64,000 nucleotides of DNA from Oceanobacillus jeddahensis (GTDB lineage Bacteria > Bacillota > Bacilli > Bacillales > Amphibacillaceae): positions 124,001-188,000 of the forward strand of contig NZ_CCDM010000002.1 of the NCBI RefSeq assembly GCF_000750635.1, read 5' to 3'. The translations under genes were made by a program, and so were the position numbers. The first letter of the stretch is position 1; each line of letters starts with the position of its first letter. Below the pieces are notes generated by a model. It was given only the letters and a program-made list of their open reading frames with translations. It did no database searches and had not been told where the DNA came from. This document shows positions 44,059 through 52,481 of the stretch, in pieces.

Positions 44059-45237
44059 TTGACAACGCCATCTTATGATGTATTGATAATTGGTGGAGGT
44101 ATTATCGGTGCAAGCATTGCTTATTATACTTCTGAAAAAGGTTTGAAAGTAGGGATGTTAGAAGGGGATACAGTTGCTTCTGGTACAAGCTCAAAATGTG
44201 ATGGCAATGTTTTATTGATTGATAAAGAGCCGGGATTTGATAGCAATATGGCGATAAAGAGCCAGGCATTAATCAAAAGCTTATCAAAAGAATTAGAAAT
44301 GAAATTTGAATACAGGCATCCGGGAAGTATTTTCCTTTGTGCAAATGAAGAAGAATTGGAGCAGGCATATGACTGGGTAGATCAACACAACAAGGCAAAT
44401 GGCGAATATCAATTTTTTAAAAAATTAACCAAAGAAGATTTAAAAAATGATTCCAAATATTTTGCTGATCATTTGGTTGGCGGCATTGAATGCACGAATG
44501 ATTCGACGGTAAACCCATACATGTTAACATTTTCGTTCATTCACGCAGCGAAAAAAAATGATTTTGAGCTTTTCGAAAAAACGCCCGTAACATTTATAGA
44601 GGAACATAGAACAAAAGGATTTAAAGTACATTCTCATGATCGTGTATTTACGGCCAATAAAGTAATTAATGCAGCTGGTGTTTTTGCGCCAGAAGTGAGT
44701 AAACATCTTGGTGTACCTTTACCAATTAAACCAAGAAAAGGTCATATCTTGGTTTCATCACGTGCAGAATTAATGGGTACAAGAAAAATTCAAGAGTTTG
44801 GATACTTGATGACGAAGTTTGGCAAAGAGAGAAAAGCCGATAAAATCATGAATGATTATGGAATTGCATTGGTGCATGAACCGACAGAGAGTCAAAACTT
44901 CCTGATAGGAAGCAGCCGGGAATTTATCGGTTTTGACACAACCGTCAATCATCAAGTTGTTCAACTGATTGCCAAAAGGGCGATAGAGTTTTTCCCGAAA
45001 ATGAAGGACATGAATATTATCCGTAGTTATGCAGGTCTCCGGCCGTGGACACCGGATCACTTGCCAATTATTTCAGAGACTACTGTACCTAATTATTATG
45101 TAGCCGCTGGTCATGAGGGAGATGGAATTGGATTGTCTGCGGTAACAGGTTATTGGATGGCTCAGATGGTGACAGATACACTCGAGGATGACATTAGTCC
45201 GCTAAGTATGGATAGATTTCAGAAGGAGGCAATATGA
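44059..45237 (+). CDS. DAO-family FAD oxidoreductase, probable cis-4-hydroxy-D-proline dehydrogenase catalytic subunit
   Basis: This 392-residue D-amino-acid oxidase/HcnC-type flavoprotein opens YDVLIIGGGIIGASIAYYTSEKG. The substrate domain lies near residues 90-300, and YVAAGHEGDGIGLSAVTG closes the flavin site. It oxidises a secondary amine; next to a 4-hydroxyproline epimerase the expected substrate is cis-4-hydroxy-D-proline, giving pyrroline-4-hydroxy-2-carboxylate. Electrons would pass to the FAD and iron-sulfur subunits encoded divergently. It has a TTG start at 44059 with GGAGGGA and overlaps the epimerase gene by 4 nt. Confidence 0.87.
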   Translation: MTTPSYDVLIIGGGIIGASIAYYTSEKGLKVGMLEGDTVASGTSSKCDGNVLLIDKEPGFDSNMAIKSQALIKSLSKELEMKFEYRHPGSIFLCANEEELEQAYDWVDQHNKANGEYQFFKKLTKEDLKNDSKYFADHLVGGIECTNDSTVNPYMLTFSFIHAAKKNDFELFEKTPVTFIEEHRTKGFKVHSHDRVFTANKVINAAGVFAPEVSKHLGVPLPIKPRKGHILVSSRAELMGTRKIQEFGYLMTKFGKERKADKIMNDYGIALVHEPTESQNFLIGSSREFIGFDTTVNHQVVQLIAKRAIEFFPKMKDMNIIRSYAGLRPWTPDHLPIISETTVPNYYVAAGHEGDGIGLSAVTGYWMAQMVTDTLEDDISPLSMDRFQKEAI

Positions 45238-46238
45238 AGATAAATTCAAAACTACTTGTTACTGTGGATACACACACTGGGGGAAACCCGACAAGAACGG
45301 TTTTATCCGGTATGCCTAAATTAAAAGGAGAGACGATTCAAGAAAAAATGCTGGATATGAAAGAAAATCATGATTACATTCGAAAGTTCCTGGTTTTTCC
45401 GCCCAGGGGACATGATGTAATGAGTGGCACGATATTACTCCCGCCTTTAAAAGAGGAAGCTGATTTTAGTGTAATTTTTATAGAGACCGGCGGGTATCTG
45501 CCAATGTGCGGACATGACACCATTGGAACATGTACAGCACTTGTAGAGCTTGGTTATGTCGAAGTCAAAGAGCCTTATACTTCGGTAGTCCTGGATACGC
45601 CAGCAGGTGTGGTGGAAGCCAGCTGCAAGGTGGAAGACGGTAAAGTACAAGAAGTAACATTTATCAGTACAGATTCCTTTCATCTAAAGAAATTATATAT
45701 CGACTACAAGGAGTTCAAGAATGTACCATGTGATGTGGCGTATGGCGGAAATTTTTATGGAATTATGAAAGCCGGTGATTTGGGTTTATCGCTTGATGTA
45801 TCAAGATCAGAAGAAATTGTGGACGTGGCCATGGCGGTCAGAGATGAAATTAATCGTCAGCATGAGGTGAAGCATCCTGAGTATCCATTTATTAATAAGC
45901 TGACGCATATGGAATTCTATGAACCTGGTGATGTTGTCAAAAACACGGTAATTGTGCCACCAGGAGGTATTGATAGATCGCCGTGCGGTACAGGGACATG
46001 TGCAAAAGTATCGACACTTTATAAAGATGGCCAGCTGGGTTTGAATGAAAGCTTTCTCCATGAAAGTATTACGGGTTCCCAGTTTAAAGCTCAGGTCATT
46101 CATGCGAATAAGGAAGACGGTGTAACTTATAATAAAGTTGCTATTACAGGATCTGCATGGATAATGGGGAGGCATGACTTTTATTTCGATCCGAATGATC
46201 CCTTAAATCAAGGGTATCTATTGATCCCGGAAATATAA
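45234..46238 (+). CDS. 4-hydroxyproline epimerase (proline racemase family)
   Basis: This 334-residue cofactor-independent epimerase has both catalytic cysteines present, in MCGHDTIG and in SPCGTGTCA, which argues against trans-3-hydroxyproline dehydratase (a Cys/Thr pair). DTHTGGNPTRTV is the family opening. It interconverts trans-4-hydroxy-L-proline and cis-4-hydroxy-D-proline. Coupling to the flavin oxidoreductase gene by ATGA strongly supports the hydroxyproline role. Proline racemase itself remains a formal alternative. Confidence 0.9.
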   Translation: MKINSKLLVTVDTHTGGNPTRTVLSGMPKLKGETIQEKMLDMKENHDYIRKFLVFPPRGHDVMSGTILLPPLKEEADFSVIFIETGGYLPMCGHDTIGTCTALVELGYVEVKEPYTSVVLDTPAGVVEASCKVEDGKVQEVTFISTDSFHLKKLYIDYKEFKNVPCDVAYGGNFYGIMKAGDLGLSLDVSRSEEIVDVAMAVRDEINRQHEVKHPEYPFINKLTHMEFYEPGDVVKNTVIVPPGGIDRSPCGTGTCAKVSTLYKDGQLGLNESFLHESITGSQFKAQVIHANKEDGVTYNKVAITGSAWIMGRHDFYFDPNDPLNQGYLLIPEI

Positions 46239-46253
46239 GAAAGGGGTGAATGT

Positions 46254-46991
46254 ATGATTTCAAAAGTAATTAATAGTTACGATATTCATATTAATGGACA
46301 GCAATTAAGAATTATCGAGAAAAGTGAGCTGGAAACGACATTACCAGGTTATGAAAATAGGGCATTAATGCGTAATGAGCCGAGAGGGAGTAAATATGTT
46401 CATTTACTAATCTTTCAATGGAATGACAATGTTTTAGAGGTAGATTTACATGAAAATGAAAGCGTTGACAACGAAAGTATTTTACTAAAAAGCTTGCTTT
46501 TATCACTTGTGGATCGAGGCAGAATAAATCAAAAGGAAAGCTATTCCGTAAGATATAATGACCAAATCTATGAATACCGGCATGATTGTCTGAGGACAGA
46601 AAAATTACCTGAAGTAGCAAAACAACAGAATATCTACCTGGTCAACGACAAGAAAATAAGAGTAGATGAAGTGGATATAGAATTAGAAATAAAAAATATA
46701 ACAACGATTAAAGAGTACATTCGTTCTAAGAAAGATGGAGACAGTGATTATCTGGTGCTTAAACAGGGAGAAAAACAAGTAGTTGCAAATAAAAACGGAG
46801 ATATTTTAGCATATCCAATTATCGAAGTCATGGCTGTACTTGCAAAGGAATTTTCTCAGGAAATTATTACTTTCTTTACTGGGTTAAAAATACGTGTGGA
46901 AGATATGCAGCTTCATTATTATTTAATTTCTAATTCACAATTTTATATTGATCATACCGATATTTACTCTAAAGGGTTTGTTATTAAATAA
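46254..46991 (+). CDS. unrecognised protein with weak proline-racemase-like N-terminal part
   Basis: I do not recognise this 245-residue protein with confidence. Residues 20-95 contain LPGYENRALMRNEPRG then a VHLLIFQ strand and a stretch ending GRINQKESYSV. Order and spacing recall the N-terminal domain of proline racemases (R-x-L-M-x-N-E-P-R-G). The catalytic cysteine region and the whole second lobe with SPCGTGT are absent, so it should be inactive as an epimerase. The C-terminal half is lysine rich. It lies between epimerase and NhaC genes in one operon. It could be a scaffold, regulator or decayed paralogue. Confidence 0.6.
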   Translation: MISKVINSYDIHINGQQLRIIEKSELETTLPGYENRALMRNEPRGSKYVHLLIFQWNDNVLEVDLHENESVDNESILLKSLLLSLVDRGRINQKESYSVRYNDQIYEYRHDCLRTEKLPEVAKQQNIYLVNDKKIRVDEVDIELEIKNITTIKEYIRSKKDGDSDYLVLKQGEKQVVANKNGDILAYPIIEVMAVLAKEFSQEIITFFTGLKIRVEDMQLHYYLISNSQFYIDHTDIYSKGFVIK

Positions 46992-47008
46992 AACAAGGGG
47001 AGAAATAT

Positions 47009-48430
47009 ATGGCTAGAGAAAAGAAATTGCCAAGCATACCGGTATTATTGCTCGTCCTAGTTTTATTTGTAGTAATAATGTTTGGTTTTATTGTTGTTTT
47101 AGAGTTGCCTATCCAGCTGGCATTGCTCACAATCTGGTTTGTGATTATGGGGGTTGGATTATATCTAGGTAATACGTATATAGAAATGGAGAAAGGCCTT
47201 TTAAAAGGAATTTATGAAGGCTTAGGAGCGACACTCGTTTTAATCGCTGTAGGGGCGCTTATCGGGTCTTGGATTGCAGGTGGTATTGTACCGACGATGA
47301 TTTATTATGGTTTAAGTATCATTAGTCCAAGTATTTTTCTGATGGCAGCAATGGTTATCTGTGCGATTACATCTATTTCCACAGGAACATCATTTGGTTC
47401 GGCAGGGACAGCTGGCATTGCGATGATGGGTATTGGAGAAAGCTTCGGACTTCCAACCTATTTGGTTGCTGGCGCAGTCATTTCAGGGTGTTACGTTGGA
47501 GATAAAATGTCACCGCTCTCTGATACAACTGTTATGACGGCTTCCTTGTCAAGAGTAGATTTATTCAGACATATTAGATCGATGTCATATGTATCTATAC
47601 CAGCTTTCATTATAGCCGCAATTGCTTATTGGATTACAGGTTTAATTATGCAAGATGGCAGCGGTGATCTGTCAATTGCGGAGAATACAATGGCTAGTTT
47701 ACAGGATACATTTCATATATCTTGGCTTATGCTGATTCCAGCAGTAGTGGTTGTCGTCATGCTGGCATTTAAACTTCCATCCATACCGGTAATTATATTT
47801 GGGGCACTGCTGGGAAGTTTATGGGCGGTTTGGTTTCAAGGATATGGTTTCATTGAAGCGATTGAGACACTGTACTCTGGAAGCGGAGTCACTACAGGAA
47901 TTGATTTCATTGATAACCTTTTAGACCGTGGTGGTATTACTTTCATGCTTGAAGTCATATTATTAATTCTTCTAGCTTTAGGTGTTGGCGGGTTGTTACA
48001 GACTATCGGTGCATTTACAGTGATTGGTGAACTTTTTGCCAAATGGGCAACAAATACAGGTAAACTGACATTTACAACAATGCTCGCAGCTTTCTTTGGT
48101 GTATTTTTTGGTGGCGCAGCTTATGTTTCAATGTTGACAGGAACGAAAATTACAGAAGCTAATTATGATAAGAAAAAAATCAGCAGAACTTTGTTATCAA
48201 GAAATGTAGAGGCAGGAGGTACAATTGCTAATCCAATGGTTCCCTGGACTGATGGAGGGGTTTTTATGGCAACGACACTTGGAGTGTCAACCCTTGCATA
48301 CCTGCCTTTCTTCTGGTACGGATTTTTAGTCATTATAATCAACTTAATCTATGGTTACTTTGGTTGGTTTATTTTAGATAAAGACAAATATGAAAAAGAA
48401 AAGGATGAGGAGCATGAAAAAGCAATTTGA
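47009..48430 (+). CDS. NhaC-family Na+/H+ antiporter-like transporter
   Basis: This 473-residue membrane protein has about eleven helices. SISTGTSFGSAGTAGIAMMGIG, the segment AGAVISGCYVGDKMSPLSDTTVM and the late MVPWTDGG motif are NhaC family features. It sits inside a catabolic operon and overlaps the DapA-family gene by 17 nt. Members in such positions often exchange organic substrates with sodium or protons (MleN is an example), so uptake of hydroxyproline is plausible, but only by context. Confidence 0.87.
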   Translation: MAREKKLPSIPVLLLVLVLFVVIMFGFIVVLELPIQLALLTIWFVIMGVGLYLGNTYIEMEKGLLKGIYEGLGATLVLIAVGALIGSWIAGGIVPTMIYYGLSIISPSIFLMAAMVICAITSISTGTSFGSAGTAGIAMMGIGESFGLPTYLVAGAVISGCYVGDKMSPLSDTTVMTASLSRVDLFRHIRSMSYVSIPAFIIAAIAYWITGLIMQDGSGDLSIAENTMASLQDTFHISWLMLIPAVVVVVMLAFKLPSIPVIIFGALLGSLWAVWFQGYGFIEAIETLYSGSGVTTGIDFIDNLLDRGGITFMLEVILLILLALGVGGLLQTIGAFTVIGELFAKWATNTGKLTFTTMLAAFFGVFFGGAAYVSMLTGTKITEANYDKKKISRTLLSRNVEAGGTIANPMVPWTDGGVFMATTLGVSTLAYLPFFWYGFLVIIINLIYGYFGWFILDKDKYEKEKDEEHEKAI

Positions 48431-49295
48431 AGGAGCATTTCCAGTATTAATTACACCAATGAATGAGGATTACAGTGTGAACTATGAAGGGGTAAAGGAG
48501 AATATCCAGTACTATTTAGATCAAAAAGTTCCTGGAATAGTGGTAGTTGGAAGTACAGGAGAATTTGCTTCATTAAATGATGAAGAAAAGAAGGAAATCG
48601 TGAAGATCGCTGGGGAAGCAGTAAAAGATACAGAGACAGATTTATTGGTTGGAATCGCCGATGAACGGACGGATAAAGTGTTAGAATATGCAAAACATGC
48701 CGAAGCAAATTACGCAGATGGACTGTTGCTTATTAACTCATACTACATGACACCAACGGAAGAAGAGGCATTTGAACAATTTAAAGAAGTAAATGATCAC
48801 GTTTCCACACCGATTATGATGTACAACAATCCATTTACGGCAAATGTGAATTTGGAAAATGAGACCATTTATAAAATTGATAAGGAACTTGATAACGTAC
48901 AGTATATCAAAGAATCTAGTGGGGATATAAGAAAGGTTAGAGCGGTGGCTGACAATACGGACCTTGTCCTGTTCTGTGGAGCAGATGATCTCGCATTGGA
49001 ATCATTTGTCCTTGGAGCAACTGGCTGGATATCGGTAGCGGCAAATATTGCACCAAACAGCGCAGGAAGACTGTATGAACTGGTGAAAGCAAAGAATTAC
49101 GACGGAGCGAAGGAGTTGTATAAAGACTTATTGCCGCTATGTGAGTTTCTGGAGGATTCCGGAAAGTATGTTCAAATAGTGAAAAAGGCGATGGATCTGA
49201 AAGGGTTAAACGGCGGACCAGCAAGAAAACCTAGATTAGGACTTACAGAGGAAGAAGTCACGAAGCTGAAAGGACTTATGGAGAAACTGGATTAA
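48414..49295 (+). CDS. DapA-family deaminase, copy 1 (candidate pyrroline-4-hydroxy-2-carboxylate deaminase)
   Basis: This 293-residue Schiff-base TIM-barrel enzyme of the dihydrodipicolinate synthase family contains GSTGEFASLNDEEKK, the YYMTPTEEEA loop, MMYNNPF with the catalytic-site tyrosine, and YIKESSGD with the Schiff-base lysine. Within hydroxyproline clusters this family dehydrates and deaminates pyrroline-4-hydroxy-2-carboxylate to 2-oxoglutarate semialdehyde. It differs at only four residues from the copy at 52482. ATG 48414 follows GAGGAG inside the end of the NhaC gene. Confidence 0.87.
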   Translation: MKKQFEGAFPVLITPMNEDYSVNYEGVKENIQYYLDQKVPGIVVVGSTGEFASLNDEEKKEIVKIAGEAVKDTETDLLVGIADERTDKVLEYAKHAEANYADGLLLINSYYMTPTEEEAFEQFKEVNDHVSTPIMMYNNPFTANVNLENETIYKIDKELDNVQYIKESSGDIRKVRAVADNTDLVLFCGADDLALESFVLGATGWISVAANIAPNSAGRLYELVKAKNYDGAKELYKDLLPLCEFLEDSGKYVQIVKKAMDLKGLNGGPARKPRLGLTEEEVTKLKGLMEKLD

Positions 49296-49312
49296 ATATT
49301 ATACAGCAAATT

Positions 49313-49350
49313 AAAAAGGATTAGTCGATTTTTTAGACTGGTCCTTTTTT
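49313..49350 (+). terminator. intrinsic terminator
   Basis: AAAAAGGATTAGTC pairs with GACTGGTCCTTTTTT around a 9-nt loop. It ends the operon that began at the sigma-54-type promoter at 44011. Confidence 0.85.
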
Positions 49351-49368
49351 GCTGTGTGTAAAAAAATA

Positions 49369-49397
49369 TTGACTTTTCACACAAAGTGAAATACTCT
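49369..49397 (+). promoter_or_regulatory. sigma-A promoter of the TRAP operon with operator-like dyad
   Basis: TTGACT and TACTCT are exactly 17 nt apart. The spacer is a perfect dyad, TTTCAC-ACAAA-GTGAAA. This suggests repression by an unidentified regulator and independence from sigma-54. Confidence 0.65.
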
Positions 49398-49461
49398 ATT
49401 TACTAAGATGGAATATTTAATAAAATCAGAATTGTAAGCGATGCCAAAAGGAGGATTATAC

Positions 49462-50538
49462 ATGAAAAGGTTTATTATTGGAATGATGATATCGACAATC
49501 ATTTTACTGAGTTCATGTGCACCCATTCAAACTATTCCAGAAGGCGAAAAAAGAGTCTATGAATGGAGAATGGTTACGCATCAAATTGAAGGTACTTCTA
49601 GGTATGATGGAACAATTATTCCCTTTGTAGAAGCAGTAGAAGAAATAACAGATGGTCAGTTAATCATAGAACCTTATGGAGCTGATATTCTTTTTCCGAC
49701 TACTGATTCATTTGATATGGTAAAAAACGGCGTTGTTGAAATGGGAGCTCTCTATACTGGATTTTGGTCTGGGAAGGATCCAGTTTTTACACTTGGTGGA
49801 GGAACTATTCCTGGAGATCCGATCAGAGGATTTGAAGAGCATTTTTATAGAACGGAAAGATTAGAGCCTATCATTAATGAAGCGTATGAACAACATGGAA
49901 TAAAAAATTTAGGTGCCTTTGACTATGCTCCGGAAGAAGTATTAATTTCACGTGTACCCATAGAAGGTATTGAGGATTTTGAAGGGAAAAATATTCGGGC
50001 AGCAGGAGTTGCATCTCAGTTTTATGGTGCGCTTGGAGCGTCATCTATTTCTCTTTCCGCTTCAGAGATCTATACAGGCTTGCAATTAGGTACTGTGGAT
50101 GCTGCAGAATTTAATGATTTTCTAGTTAATGGAGAAATGGGGTTAGATGAGGTTACTAGATATATTATTGATCCGGCAATTCACGTTGGGCCGAGTACTG
50201 ATAAAGAGCTTATTATCAATCCCAAAGCTTGGGAAGAACTACCGGAGGATTTAAAAGCAGCTGTATATGTAGCAAGAGATAAGGTTAGATATGAATCAGC
50301 TATTGCATATGGAGTTGAAAGCCAGATTGCTGAACAAGAGTGGAGAGATAATCCAGATATCGAATTTATCGAACTGCCAGAAGAAGATGTAGAAGAAATG
50401 AAAGAAATTGGATTTGATTTATTGTTAGATTATAAGGAAGAAAGTGAATTAAGCAAACAGTACGTAGAAGAATATGCCCAAGTATTAGCTGAACTCGGCT
50501 ATTTAGAAGATGCGGAGAAATTAGGGTATGAAGAATAG
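49462..50538 (+). CDS. TRAP transporter solute-binding protein (DctP), lipoprotein
   Basis: This protein of about 358 residues has a lipoprotein signal: basic MKR, a hydrophobic core and the lipobox LLSSC with the modified cysteine near residue 18. The mature part has the DctP fold with the substrate-anchoring arginine region GKNIRAAGVASQFYGALG and LQLGTVDAAEF. It delivers an organic acid or amino acid to the DctQM membrane complex. Encoded in the hydroxyproline island, it may bind hydroxyproline or a related acid. ATG 49462 follows AAAAGGAGG. Confidence 0.9.
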   Translation: MKRFIIGMMISTIILLSSCAPIQTIPEGEKRVYEWRMVTHQIEGTSRYDGTIIPFVEAVEEITDGQLIIEPYGADILFPTTDSFDMVKNGVVEMGALYTGFWSGKDPVFTLGGGTIPGDPIRGFEEHFYRTERLEPIINEAYEQHGIKNLGAFDYAPEEVLISRVPIEGIEDFEGKNIRAAGVASQFYGALGASSISLSASEIYTGLQLGTVDAAEFNDFLVNGEMGLDEVTRYIIDPAIHVGPSTDKELIINPKAWEELPEDLKAAVYVARDKVRYESAIAYGVESQIAEQEWRDNPDIEFIELPEEDVEEMKEIGFDLLLDYKEESELSKQYVEEYAQVLAELGYLEDAEKLGYEE

Positions 50539-50550
50539 GGGGTGTCAACC

Positions 50551-51066
50551 ATGAAGAGAGTTGTTAATGCAATAGAAAATCTATCAAGGATTTCAGGGAA
50601 AATTGCGAGTTATATGATCATTCCTTTGACTCTCGTTATTTTATATACAGTAATTATGAGGAGATTTTTCGGTAACTCACCAGATTGGGGATTTGAGGTT
50701 ACTATTTTCCTTTTTGGAATCATGATACTGCTTACTGGTGCAGATACATTAAGAACAAAAGGGCATATTACAGTAGATATATTACAATCTTTTATAAAAG
50801 GAAAATCCAAGTTGATTCTACTTACTTTTATACACATTTTAGTTATAATAACTTCCTTCCTTTTATTGGTGAAAGGGGTGGAGCTGGCAATAGAGTCTAC
50901 TCGAATTGTGGAACATTCTGCACACCAGACTTCTTTTAATCCTCCAATTTGGTGGTTTAAATGGTTTATTCCAATTAGTGCATTCATATTATGGCTGCAG
51001 TCATTGGTAGAGTTGTATAAATTATGGTTTGAAAAGGGGGAGAGCGATTATGGAACTAATCTTTGA
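50551..51066 (+). CDS. TRAP transporter small permease (DctQ)
   Basis: This protein of about 171 residues has four membrane helices, with GFEVTIFLFGIMILLTGADTLRTKGHITVD being the family motif between helices 2 and 3. It pairs with DctM. It starts 13 nt after the dctP-like stop and overlaps the DctM gene by 17 nt. Confidence 0.9.
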   Translation: MKRVVNAIENLSRISGKIASYMIIPLTLVILYTVIMRRFFGNSPDWGFEVTIFLFGIMILLTGADTLRTKGHITVDILQSFIKGKSKLILLTFIHILVIITSFLLLVKGVELAIESTRIVEHSAHQTSFNPPIWWFKWFIPISAFILWLQSLVELYKLWFEKGESDYGTNL

Positions 51067-52372
51067 TTATGCGCCTATTGGTATGTTTGTATTATTACTG
51101 TTTCTTTTATTTTTGGGTGTACCAATTGCTTTTTCTCTTGCATTTACTGGGGTATTCTATGCTCTACTAATGTGGGGATATGACAGTACAGCTTTGCTTA
51201 CTAGTGGCGCGTGGGGCGTAATGAATAACTATACATTAATAGCTATTCCACTCTTTATACTTATGTCGATCCTTTTAGAAAAATCAAATATCATATCAGA
51301 ACTGTTTGATGCAGTTTATAAATGGTCTGGCGGTCTAAGAGGCGGAATAGCAATTACAGTAATCATAGTGGGTGCTATTATTGGCTCTATTTCAGGTGTT
51401 GTAGCAGCAGGTGTTATTGGTTTAGGCCTTATTGCTTTACCGCATATGAGGAGATATAAATACAATGAAAATTTGAGTTTAGGGACTATTATGGGCGGCG
51501 GAACGCTTGGTCAAATTATTCCACCAAATTTAAATATGGTCCTTTATGGAGCAATCACGGGAGTTTCTATATCAAACCTGTTTGCAGGAGGTCTAGGTGC
51601 AGGTATACTGTTAATTTTTATTTTTATCATATATATATTTATCATTGCTTATATCAAACCATCTAGTGTACCTGCTCTTGCTAAGGAAGAGCGTGTTTCA
51701 TTAAAGGAAAAGCTCCATTCTATAAAATCATTAATACTACCTATGATTTTAATCTTACTTGTATTAGGTTCCATTTTTACAGGAGTAGCTACACCTACTG
51801 AAAGTGCTTCTGTTGGCGTAGCAGGAACAATTTTAATTGGTATATTTTCTAAAAGGTTAAACTGGTATAAAATAAAAGATGCAATTTTTGAATCTAGTAA
51901 GATGACGGGGATGGTTGCTTGGATACTTATTGGAGCAGCAACGTTCAGTACTGTTTTTTCTGGAATTGGTGGAAATCAAATGGTGTCTGAATTAGCATCC
52001 AATGTTTATGGAGGAAAATGGGGCGTATTATTTTTTGCTATTCTCTTCATCTTTATTTTAGGGATGTTTTTAGAAACAATGGCATTAATTATGCTGGCAG
52101 CTCCAATTATTACGCCAGTAGTAGTTGAAGCTGGATTTGATCCCCTTTGGTGGGCGGTACTATTCATGGTTATTTTACAAATGGCATTTTTAACACCACC
52201 TTTTGGTTTTGCTATATTTTATTTGAAGAGTGCTGTAGGCGAGAAAGTGAAAATTGGGAAAATATATATGGCAACTTTACCGTTTATTGGATTGCAACTC
52301 GTAGCAATTATATTATTAATATTATTTCCAGTTCTAGCTACTTGGTTACCAGATATACTCAATCCCGAATAA
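51050..52372 (+). CDS. TRAP transporter large permease (DctM)
   Basis: This transport subunit of about 440 residues has twelve or so helices. VPIAFSLAFTGVFYAL opens it, GGGTLGQIIPPNLNMVLYG is the conserved sodium/substrate loop and VATPTESASVGVAG the second repeat signature. It drives uptake with a sodium gradient. It begins at ATG 51050 after GGGGGAGAG. A hairpin and the second deaminase gene follow. Confidence 0.92.
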   Translation: MELIFDYAPIGMFVLLLFLLFLGVPIAFSLAFTGVFYALLMWGYDSTALLTSGAWGVMNNYTLIAIPLFILMSILLEKSNIISELFDAVYKWSGGLRGGIAITVIIVGAIIGSISGVVAAGVIGLGLIALPHMRRYKYNENLSLGTIMGGGTLGQIIPPNLNMVLYGAITGVSISNLFAGGLGAGILLIFIFIIYIFIIAYIKPSSVPALAKEERVSLKEKLHSIKSLILPMILILLVLGSIFTGVATPTESASVGVAGTILIGIFSKRLNWYKIKDAIFESSKMTGMVAWILIGAATFSTVFSGIGGNQMVSELASNVYGGKWGVLFFAILFIFILGMFLETMALIMLAAPIITPVVVEAGFDPLWWAVLFMVILQMAFLTPPFGFAIFYLKSAVGEKVKIGKIYMATLPFIGLQLVAIILLILFPVLATWLPDILNPE

Positions 52373-52394
52373 ATAATTGATTAATTGTATTCTC

Positions 52395-52440
52395 AACTTC
52401 CGTATCCTCTATTTTCAGAAATATTTGTATTTCGGAAGTT
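52395..52440 (+). other. inverted repeat after DctM
   Basis: AACTTCCG and CGGAAGTT form an 8-bp stem with a 30-nt loop between DctM and the second deaminase gene. It may be a weak terminator or an RNA-processing or stability site that changes the dosage of the downstream gene. Confidence 0.4.
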
Positions 52441-52481
52441 AAAATATATTTTTTAAAATTTTGAGAGGAAAGGTGATTTAC

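Noticed and set aside
45234-46238. trans-3-hydroxy-L-proline dehydratase
   Set aside because: Both active-site cysteines are present (MCGHD and SPCGTGTCA), whereas the dehydratases have Thr or Ser in the second position.
48414-49295. Genuine dihydrodipicolinate synthase (lysine biosynthesis)
   Set aside because: The fold and lysine are shared, but placement in an epimerase/dehydrogenase operon and duplication beside transporters point to the hydroxyproline deaminase role.
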